Shown here: in pieces, positions 5,113 through 10,928 of the stretch | Layout of the letters: every line of letters begins with the position of its first letter | How positions within the stretch are numbered: the first letter of the stretch is position 1 | Assembly: GCA_964579305.1 (NCBI GenBank) | Contig: CAZOGY010000121.1 | Location: forward strand, 1 to 10,928 | From: JBCBWG01 sp964579305 | GTDB taxonomy: Bacteria; Pseudomonadota; Alphaproteobacteria; Rhizobiales; Hyphomicrobiaceae | Direction: 5' to 3' | DNA: 10,928 bases | Made by a program: the position numbers and the translations under genes | The notes under the pieces: generated by a model | What the model was told of the DNA's origin: nothing | Database searches by the model: none | Seen by the model: only the letters and a program-made list of their open reading frames with translations

Positions 5113-6252
5113 ATGGCGGATGGGCAAGGCAGGATCGGCATTGTGCCGTGCCAGGAAATCCATAGGCTGATTGCCGAGGGCGCTATTTCGCTGGCAGCGC
5201 CCTTAGCGGACCGACAGGTTCAACCCGCAAGCCTCGATCTCAGGCTTGGGCGGACGGCGTACCGCGTGCGTGCAAGCTTTCTGCCGCGCTCGGGCGAGGA
5301 CGTGGCGGCGAGGCTTGATGAGCTTGCGCTGCATGCGATCGACATTTCGGATGGCGCTGTTCTGGAGACTGGCTGCGTCTATGTGGTCGAGCTTATGGAA
5401 AGGCTTGCGCTTCCAGGCGATCTAGCAGGCGCGTCAAATCCGAAAAGTTCAACCGGCCGGCTCGATGTATTCACGCGCGTTATTGCCGATGGCGTTCCCG
5501 CATTCGATCAAATTCCTCGCGGTTTTGCAGGGCCGCTTTACGCCGAAATCTGCCCGCAGACGTTTCCCATTCTGGTGCGGGCGGGTTCGCGTCTATCGCA
5601 GATACGCTTCCGGCGGGGCGATCCACGCGAGAGCGATGACACCTTGCGCGCACTTCAGTCCGAAGATCCGCTTGTGCGCGGTGGGGTTGAAGATATCGCC
5701 GATGGGGTTGCGTTGTCGGTCGATTTGACGGGCCAGGCATCACATGCGGCGGCGGGGCAAACAGGTGCTCGCGAGGCGGCCGGTTCTCTGATTGGCTATC
5801 GTGCGAAGCGCCACACTGGCGTTGTCGATGTCGATGCGCCCGGGCGCTACGATGCTCTGGAGTTCTGGGAGCCGATCGTTGTGCGCGGCGGCGCGAGCCG
5901 ACTGATCCTGGATCCTGACCAGTTCTATATTCTCGCCTCCAAGGAGGCAGTGAACATCCCGCCGACGCACGCGGCCGAACTCATGCCGTTCAACCCGCTC
6001 GTGGGCGAATTCCGTGTCCACTACGCTGGGTTCATGGACCCAGGTTTTGGTCACGGTACGGCTGGCGGACATGGCGCACGCGTTGTTTTGGAGGTGCGCA
6101 GTCATACCGTGCCGTTCATTCTGGAGGACGGGCAGATTATTGGGCGGCTTGTTTATGAGCGGATGTTGGATGAACCGGACACGCTTTACGGGGCGGACCT
6201 CGCGTCAAACTACCAAGCGCAGGGCTTGAAGCTTTCAAAGCATTTTCGCTGA
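5113..6252 (+). CDS. dcd: Tandem-domain dCTP deaminase
   Basis: The 379-residue product looks like the alphaproteobacterial long form of 2'-deoxycytidine 5'-triphosphate deaminase, which supplies dUTP for thymidylate synthesis in the cytoplasm. Usual Dcd proteins are about 190 residues; this one carries two trimeric dUTPase-like halves. The first half has QPASLDLRLG (37-46), the active-site-like NPKSSTGRLDVFTR (109-122) and LYAEI with E145. The second half lacks the SSxxR motif but has FMDPGFG (307-313) and VVLEV with E327. The halves have therefore diverged, and the active site may be built from both. The ATG at 5113 has GAGG at 5100-5103; an earlier in-frame TTG at 5044 would add 23 residues unlike the family. 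The gene follows the transporter by 154 nt and seems to be a separate unit. It converges with the next gene. Confidence 0.82.
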   Translation: MADGQGRIGIVPCQEIHRLIAEGAISLAAPLADRQVQPASLDLRLGRTAYRVRASFLPRSGEDVAARLDELALHAIDISDGAVLETGCVYVVELMERLALPGDLAGASNPKSSTGRLDVFTRVIADGVPAFDQIPRGFAGPLYAEICPQTFPILVRAGSRLSQIRFRRGDPRESDDTLRALQSEDPLVRGGVEDIADGVALSVDLTGQASHAAAGQTGAREAAGSLIGYRAKRHTGVVDVDAPGRYDALEFWEPIVVRGGASRLILDPDQFYILASKEAVNIPPTHAAELMPFNPLVGEFRVHYAGFMDPGFGHGTAGGHGARVVLEVRSHTVPFILEDGQIIGRLVYERMLDEPDTLYGADLASNYQAQGLKLSKHFR

Positions 6253-6297
6253 CGCGCGATGCCTGGCGCGAGCGTGGGCGGCGGCTGCCATCGCGGT

Positions 6298-6349
6298 GGT
6301 CGGATGAAGATGCGCTATCATGTTGGACATAGAGCAATGTCATCCGACC
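6298..6349. repeat. Long imperfect inverted repeat between convergent genes
   Basis: GGTCGGATGA (6298-6307) is perfectly complementary to TCATCCGACC (6340-6349). Inside, after a 3x3 mismatch, TGCGCTAT pairs with ATAGAGCA at seven of eight positions, leaving a loop of about ten bases. The element sits between the ends of dcd and of the membrane-protein gene. It could be a two-way terminator without T-runs, or one copy of a dispersed intergenic palindrome of the kind known in rhizobial genomes. Only one copy is in this window. Confidence 0.6.
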
Positions 6350-6402
6350 CGTGGATCGCAGAGCGATTGCATAGGACCTTAAATTACTGAAGCGTTCTGG
6401 CG

Positions 6403-7260
6403 TCAGGCCGCGTCTTCGATTTCGTCGAACACAGCTTTGCGCCGCTTTGTCAGCCGGTTACGGAGCTCGGCGACTTGCGGGCGCACACGGTCAAACTCAG
6501 GCTTCGTGCGCCAGCCGAGCGGCGGTTCGCCCAAAACGACATCGCACATGGTGCGCAAGGTTGAGAACCAACCGAGCAGGGCGGGGCCGTCTGAAAAATG
6601 GGCTAAGAAGTCATCGGTAATCGCTGACGTGCGCCACCCATCGGCGCGCAGGCGGCTGCCGTCAGTGAAACCGAGAAACTGCATCGTGTTTACGGCAGCC
6701 AGCCCGTCGCGCAGATCATCACGCAAGCTTAGGTATTGCGCCACGTCGATTGCCATTTTTGCGGAAAACGAACCCGACATGAGCATCAGGCGATCAGCGA
6801 GGCGCGGCGATTCCAGCTTGGCGCGCAAGCGGACCACGGACGGCGCGAAGTCGTCGTAGATGCCGTCGGCGCCGGGATCGCCGCGCGTGATTATGGGCAT
6901 CAATTCGGCCAATAGCGCATCGAGATCACCGGCGATCTCGACCACAGCGGCATCGCGCGCTGGCGCTGCACGCTGGTCCTGCCAAAAAAGCGCGAGCCCG
7001 ACAATCGCGCCGATCTCAATCACGATGCCAGCGATTTGGAAGGCGAGAGCGATCAGGAGTGCGACGGTCTCGCCAAGCATCGGGGCGAGCACGCCGGGTA
7101 TGAACGATCCCAGCGCGATCAAGAGGATGCCAAGTGCAGACGCAAGAAGCCAAACGAGCACGGCCGAAGCCCCCAAGACTGCGCGCGTGCGATCAGACCG
7201 CTCCGGCTGGGAAGCCCCGCCATTCGCACCGCGTTCCCCGTATGCGGTGTGGTGCAACAT
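6403..7260 (-). CDS. Membrane protein of unknown function
   Basis: The 285-residue product has a hydrophilic N-terminus of about 25 residues, a hydrophobic helix at about 27-50, a second long hydrophobic stretch at about 63-93 ending in LALFW, and a soluble C-terminal part of about 190 residues. The soluble part alternates acidic and basic helical segments, and its end is rich in Arg and Lys (about 270-278). I see no catalytic motif and recognise no family. The start at 7260 is the first ATG of the frame but has no clear ribosome-binding site. It lies 191 nt downstream of hslO in the same direction, so it could be read from the arginine operon or from its own promoter. I see no gene or clear terminator in the 191-nt gap. 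Base composition resembles its neighbours. Confidence 0.72.
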   Translation of the reverse strand: MLHHTAYGERGANGGASQPERSDRTRAVLGASAVLVWLLASALGILLIALGSFIPGVLAPMLGETVALLIALAFQIAGIVIEIGAIVGLALFWQDQRAAPARDAAVVEIAGDLDALLAELMPIITRGDPGADGIYDDFAPSVVRLRAKLESPRLADRLMLMSGSFSAKMAIDVAQYLSLRDDLRDGLAAVNTMQFLGFTDGSRLRADGWRTSAITDDFLAHFSDGPALLGWFSTLRTMCDVVLGEPPLGWRTKPEFDRVRPQVAELRNRLTKRRKAVFDEIEDAA

Positions 7261-7451
7261 GTCGAAGGCCTGCGCCAGCCAATTTTGAGACCACGGGCGA
7301 CGTTGTGGCGGAACGGCGCGTCGCAGTCACGTTGCAAGAGCGGCTTTCAAAAGTGGCGCCGCACGTCGTTTGCCTGGTCAAACCGGTCTGAAAGCGGATC
7401 AGGATCGACCAGTCGACCGGCACCACACACAGCCAACAATGCAGCGACCAG

Positions 7452-8441
7452 CTATTGGTGGCGATCGCCGCCATCGGCCTTGCTCGCGTCGACCTGTGCT
7501 TGCGAGAAGCTATATTCTTGGCCGCAAAATTCGCAGGTGATGCCGACACCGCCGTTTGGCAGCCTCAGGTTCGCAAGGTCGGCGTCCGAAAAACTGCCAA
7601 GAAACGTCTCAACGCGTTCGCGAGAACACTGGCAGAAACCCGCCAGCTTCTGATCTTCCATCACACGCACGCCCTCTTCGTGGAACAGGCGATACAAGAG
7701 CCGTTCGGGCGATACCGTTGGATCGATCAACTCGTGCGGCTCGACCGTGCCCGCAAGAAGCGCAACGCGTTGCCAATGGTCGTCATCATCGCCGACCAGG
7801 AAGTCCTGGGGTGCGTCTTCAGGCGGCGCGCGGCCACCGTCGGGCGTAACGTGTTGGACCATGATACCGCCAGCACGCCAGCCCCAGGCCCCATCACCAA
7901 GCGATTGGCGGGCCACGGCCAGGCGTATGAAGGTCGGCAATTGCTCAGACTGGCGAAAATATGTGCGCGCGGCCTCGCTCAAAGGGGTGCTGGCAAGCGG
8001 CACAATCCCTTGATAGCGATCCATGTCCGGCCCCGGGTCGATTGTCAGGGCGAGATGGCCCGCCCCAATGAGTTGCCCGTGATCCGTCGCTGCGGTGGAC
8101 TGCGAAATCTGCTCAACCAAATCCCCATCAAAGCTCGCGTAGCCACGCAATTCGCCCGGCACACGGTAATTCGTGACGAAGAAATTCAACGGACCGTCGG
8201 TCCGCGTCTGGATGATCAGCCGACCGTCAAACTTGATCTGGGACCCTAACAGCGCGGTCAACGCAAGCGCTTCGCCCATGACCTCGGCGACCGGTTGCGG
8301 GTAGTCATGGCGCCGCAAAATGTCATCGGCAAGCGGACCCAACCGCACAAGCCGTCCGCTGATGTCTGATTGAACCGTGCGGAATGGCACCACGACATCG
8401 TCGCGGACCTCGCTGTCCGAAATGTCGACAACGTCCGACAT
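7452..8441 (-). CDS. hslO: Redox-regulated chaperone Hsp33
   Basis: Hsp33 is a cytoplasmic holdase that is activated when oxidation releases zinc from its four C-terminal cysteines and unfolds the linker. The 329-residue product has these as CQC (C270, C272) and CEFC (C303, C306), separated by 30 residues, which matches the family pattern CXC-X(27-32)-CXXC. The N-terminal substrate-binding domain has typical segments such as GEALALTALLGSQIKFDGRL (56-75). The protein is somewhat longer than the E. coli form (about 290), with an acidic insert near 205-222 (PPEDAP, GDDDDH). The start at 8441 follows GTGAGGA with a short 4-nt gap. An in-frame upstream ATG at 8483 would add 14 basic residues and cross a hairpin, so it is less likely. 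The gene lies 160 nt after argF in the same direction. Confidence 0.94.
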   Translation of the reverse strand: MSDVVDISDSEVRDDVVVPFRTVQSDISGRLVRLGPLADDILRRHDYPQPVAEVMGEALALTALLGSQIKFDGRLIIQTRTDGPLNFFVTNYRVPGELRGYASFDGDLVEQISQSTAATDHGQLIGAGHLALTIDPGPDMDRYQGIVPLASTPLSEAARTYFRQSEQLPTFIRLAVARQSLGDGAWGWRAGGIMVQHVTPDGGRAPPEDAPQDFLVGDDDDHWQRVALLAGTVEPHELIDPTVSPERLLYRLFHEEGVRVMEDQKLAGFCQCSRERVETFLGSFSDADLANLRLPNGGVGITCEFCGQEYSFSQAQVDASKADGGDRHQ

Positions 8442-8470
8442 CGCATCCTCACTCGATCTGGTTTGCCGCC

Positions 8471-8487
8471 GGCTTTGCCGCAAAGCC
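8471..8487 (-). other. Perfect 7-bp hairpin upstream of hslO
   Basis: GGCTTTG (8471-8477) and CAAAGCC (8481-8487) form a perfect stem with a 3-nt loop, between argF and the hslO start. There is no T-run on either strand, so a simple terminator is unlikely. It may be an mRNA structure in the hslO leader or a partial barrier after argF. It also argues against the longer hslO start at 8483. Confidence 0.35.
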
Positions 8488-8601
8488 CACTGCGCCGCGC
8501 GGCCGCATCCGACGGGCAGCTTGTGTTATGCAACGCGCGGGCTGCGACTGCCGTTCTGTGTGACCGGGGTTGGCGACAGCGTCCCTTTGGCGCGCCGGCC
8601 G

Positions 8602-9576
8602 TCAGCCGTTCGCCGGCTTGCTTAAACACCACGCCAGGATGGCCTTTTGAACGTGGAGGCGGTTTTCGGCTTCATCGAAGACGACGGACTGCGGACCGTC
8701 GATCACGTCCGCTGAGACTTCATTGCCGCGATAGGCGGGAAGGCAATGCATGAAGATCGCGTCGGAGGCCGCCTTGGCCATCAGGTCGGCATCAACCGCG
8801 TACGGTGCAAGGAGTTGCTTGCGTTCGCGTTCGCCGGTCTGGCCCATTGAGATCCACGTGTCGGTCACGACGCAGTCGGCTTTTTCGACGGCCTCGGCCG
8901 CATCATCGACGACCTCGACATTCGCACCTGCCGTGCGGGCCCAGGACAGCAAGTCTGTGTCCGGCCGCAGTTGCAGCGGCGTCGCGATCTTGAAGCGGAA
9001 GCCGAGCTTCGCGCTTGCGTGGATGTAGGATGCGGCAACGTTATTGCCATCGCCGACCCAAGCGACCGTCTGGTTTGCGACAGGGCCGCGATGTTCTTCC
9101 AGCGTCATCAAGTCGGCCATGATCTGGCAAGGGTGGCTGCGATCCGTGAGGCCGTTGATCACTGGAATATCGGCGTGCGCGGCCAGTTCCAGCAAGGTTT
9201 CATGGCGCATGGCGCGCAGCATGATGATGTCGGCATAGCGCGACAGCACCTTTGCCGTATCAGAAACGCTTTCGCCACGGCCCAATTGCAGGTCCGAGGA
9301 ATTCAGCGCAAGCGTTTGACCGCCGAGTTGCCGCATGGCGATGTCGAACGAAATCCGCGTGCGCGTCGATGGCTTTTCGAAGATCATCACAAGCACATCG
9401 TCGGCGATACCGGCCGGCCGCAAATGGTCGGGAACACGCTTGCCGGCGCGTTTCATCTCGTGTGCGAGATCCAGAATCTCGCGCAGGGCCGTTGCGGGCA
9501 GATCGCGCAGATCAAGGAAGTGCCGTCCCGTCAGCTGCCGGCTGCACATTTCGCGGGTGGTTTGATCAAGCGGCAT
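8602..9576 (-). CDS. argF: Ornithine carbamoyltransferase
   Basis: This cytoplasmic enzyme transfers the carbamoyl group from carbamoyl phosphate to ornithine, giving citrulline, in arginine synthesis. The 324-residue product shows the carbamoyl-phosphate motif FEKPSTRTR (66-74), HPCQ (148-151), DTWISMGQ (239-246, containing the ornithine-binding SMG loop) and HCLP with the catalytic Cys (277-280). These separate it from aspartate carbamoyltransferase. The ATG at 9576 overlaps the end of argD by 11 nt, which suggests coupled translation. A second Met at residue 10 has no ribosome-binding site, so the overlapping start is preferred, although its own site (GGAT) is weak. Length is usual for anabolic ArgF. 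The operon order argD-argF-hslO is one I recall from rhizobia. Confidence 0.96.
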   Translation of the reverse strand: MPLDQTTREMCSRQLTGRHFLDLRDLPATALREILDLAHEMKRAGKRVPDHLRPAGIADDVLVMIFEKPSTRTRISFDIAMRQLGGQTLALNSSDLQLGRGESVSDTAKVLSRYADIIMLRAMRHETLLELAAHADIPVINGLTDRSHPCQIMADLMTLEEHRGPVANQTVAWVGDGNNVAASYIHASAKLGFRFKIATPLQLRPDTDLLSWARTAGANVEVVDDAAEAVEKADCVVTDTWISMGQTGERERKQLLAPYAVDADLMAKAASDAIFMHCLPAYRGNEVSADVIDGPQSVVFDEAENRLHVQKAILAWCLSKPANG

Positions 9577-10810
9577 CGGCGTTCATCCGTTCGCAAGCGG
9601 CCGCAAGCCGCGACGTGCACTCAGTGATTTCTTCAGCGGTAATCACCAGTGGCGGGATCAAGCGCATGACGTTCTGACCTGCGCCTACCGTCAAAAGCTT
9701 CTCGGCAAAGCAGGCAGCAACAACGTCGCCAACGGGCGGGATTACCTTGATGCCAGTGAGGAGGCCTTTGCCGCGCACCTCGCCAATGATCTCAGGATAG
9801 CGGTCCTGCAATTCGGCAAGCGCCTGGCGCATGCGCAGGGCCATCGCCTCCACGTGGGCCAGAAACTCGGGCTGTGCCACGCGCTCCAGAACCGCGAGCC
9901 CCACGGCGGTGGCAAGCAGGTTGCCGCCGTATGTTGAGCCATGCGTTCCCGGCGTCATGCCCTTTGCTGCTTCTTGCGTGGCGAGAAACGCACCGAGCGG
10001 AAACCCACCGCCAATGCCTTTTGCCACCGCCATGATGTCTGGACGCGCGTTTGACCACTCATGCGCGAACAAGCGGCCCGTCCGGCCAACACCCGATTGG
10101 ACCTCGTCGAAGATCAACAAGATACCGTGCGTGTCGCACAGCGTGCGGAGGCCTTCGAGGCACTGTTTGGGAACCACATCGAGGCCCCCTTCGCCTTGGA
10201 CCGGCTCGACCATGATGGCCGCCGTTTCCGGTCCAACCGCGGCTTGTAGTGCGTCATGATCACCAAAAGGCAGCGTGTCGAACCCCGGCATGTCGGGGCC
10301 GAACCCCTCCATGTACTTGGCGTTACCCGCAGCGGCGATGGTGGCCAGCGTGCGCCCGTGGAAGCTGCCTGAGAACGTGATGATCCGATTGCGTTGCGGG
10401 TTGCCGTTCACGAAGTGATAGCGTCGCGCGGTCTTGATGGCGCCTTCGCAGGCCTCAGCACCGGAATTGCAGAAGAAAACCTTGTCGGCAAATGTCAGCG
10501 CGCAAAGGCGCTCGGCAAGCCGCTCCTGGTTTGCGATGCGATACAGGTTCGATGTGTGCCAGAGCCGGCCGGCCTGATCGTTCAGCGCCTTGATGAGATC
10601 TGGATGGGCATGGCCAAGCGCGTTGACGGCGACGCCGCTGCCAAAATCGAGGTAACGATCGCCGTGCGTATCGATCAGCCAGCAGCCTTCGCCGCGATCA
10701 AAAACAATGTTTTGGCGGCCATACGTACCCATGACCGCGGGCGACGGCCCAGCGGCTGCCTCTGCGGCAGGTTCCGGCGAAACCAGGGATGGATTAGAAG
10801 CCGGGTTCAT
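9566..10810 (-). CDS. argD: Acetylornithine aminotransferase
   Basis: This class III PLP aminotransferase converts N-acetylglutamate semialdehyde to N-acetylornithine in arginine synthesis; related enzymes also act in lysine synthesis. The 414-residue product has FFCNSGAEACEGAIK (112-126), the FHGRT segment (150-154), EPVQGEGG (202-209), the PLP-ring Asp in IFDEVQSGVGRTG (D235) and the Schiff-base Lys in AVAKGIGGGFPLGAF (K264). An Ala/Pro-rich N-terminal extension of about 25 residues precedes the usual start of homology near VMGTYGR. The ATG at 10810 has a strong GGGAGGG about 9 nt upstream. A longer frame from 10873 would translate through the terminator hairpin and is rejected. The gene overlaps argF by 11 nt. 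Succinylornithine aminotransferase is the main alternative name, but the argF partner favours ArgD. Confidence 0.95.
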   Translation of the reverse strand: MNPASNPSLVSPEPAAEAAAGPSPAVMGTYGRQNIVFDRGEGCWLIDTHGDRYLDFGSGVAVNALGHAHPDLIKALNDQAGRLWHTSNLYRIANQERLAERLCALTFADKVFFCNSGAEACEGAIKTARRYHFVNGNPQRNRIITFSGSFHGRTLATIAAAGNAKYMEGFGPDMPGFDTLPFGDHDALQAAVGPETAAIMVEPVQGEGGLDVVPKQCLEGLRTLCDTHGILLIFDEVQSGVGRTGRLFAHEWSNARPDIMAVAKGIGGGFPLGAFLATQEAAKGMTPGTHGSTYGGNLLATAVGLAVLERVAQPEFLAHVEAMALRMRQALAELQDRYPEIIGEVRGKGLLTGIKVIPPVGDVVAACFAEKLLTVGAGQNVMRLIPPLVITAEEITECTSRLAAACERMNADAA

Positions 10811-10844
10811 GCGCAACGACCCTCCCTCAGAAAGGGGCTCAACG

Positions 10845-10869
10845 AAAAAAGCCGCCTTCGAAGGGCGGC
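10845..10869 (-). terminator. Rho-independent terminator or attenuator upstream of argD
   Basis: On the minus strand GCCGCC (10869-10864), a 7-nt segment CTTCGAA and GGCGGC (10856-10851) form a GC-rich stem followed at once by TTTTTT (10850-10845). This is a textbook intrinsic terminator. It lies 35 nt before the argD start. It either ends a gene beyond the right edge or attenuates transcription into argD. Confidence 0.85.
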
Positions 10870-10880
10870 CCATCGCAACG

Positions 10881-10907
10881 ATAATCGCCGCAATGAGCGG
10901 GTGTCAA
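10881..10907 (-). promoter_or_regulatory. Putative promoter upstream of argD
   Basis: On the minus strand a perfect TTGACA (10907-10902) is followed after 15 nt by GATTAT (10886-10881, 4 of 6 matches to the -10 consensus). The spacer is shorter than the ideal 17. Transcription would begin near 10874, only a few bases before the terminator stem, so either the terminator acts on this transcript as an attenuator or one of the two calls is misleading. Confidence 0.4.
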
Positions 10908-10928
10908 CGCAGCCGCGCTGTGGCCCGC

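Noticed and set aside
7455..8249. A 264-codon open frame on the plus strand opposite hslO
   Set aside because: It is the mirror of a high-confidence Hsp33 gene in GC-rich DNA, where antisense frames stay open by codon bias. It has no ribosome-binding site or recognisable domain.
10811..10873. Longer argD start at 10873 (adds 21 residues)
   Set aside because: The extension would be the translation of the terminator hairpin and T-run, while the ATG at 10810 has a strong ribosome-binding site.

Overview
The window looks like a chromosomal segment of a GC-rich alphaproteobacterium, most likely of the order Hyphomicrobiales (Rhizobiales). The reasons are a SAM-II riboswitch (a class found mainly in alphaproteobacteria) upstream of the O-succinylhomoserine sulfhydrylase gene metZ, a tandem-domain dCTP deaminase of the alphaproteobacterial type, and an argD-argF-hslO gene row that I recall from rhizobia. 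The genus cannot be read from the sequence.

Layout. Left part (1-1640): metZ on the minus strand, preceded by a SAM-II aptamer and a plausible promoter. The aptamer lies about 139 nt before metZ, and an unusual open frame bridges the gap and ends in an ATGA overlap with metZ. Middle left (1880-4958, plus strand): a complete cobalamin riboswitch, then an unannotated 43-residue single-span membrane protein, then an ATPase, an ABC-3 permease and a periplasmic metal-binding protein of the ZnuABC/TroABC (cluster A-I) kind. Middle right: a dCTP deaminase gene (plus) converging on a minus-strand gene for a membrane protein of unknown function, with a 52-nt inverted repeat between them. Right part (7452-10928, minus strand): argD, argF and hslO in one transcription direction, with a promoter-like sequence and a strong intrinsic-terminator hairpin just upstream of argD.

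How it fits together. The metZ and transporter units diverge from a shared upstream region carrying two riboswitches for linked cofactors: S-adenosylmethionine (methionine synthesis) and cobalamin (which many bacteria use in methionine synthase MetH). The most interesting reading is that the transporter, zinc-like by its protein sequence, takes up cobalt for B12 synthesis, because a cobalamin riboswitch heads its operon. The small membrane protein would be a new accessory component. The substrate is an inference; the riboswitch, gene order and metal-ligand motifs are visible directly. The arginine genes (ArgD, ArgF) and the redox chaperone Hsp33 are ordinary housekeeping genes.
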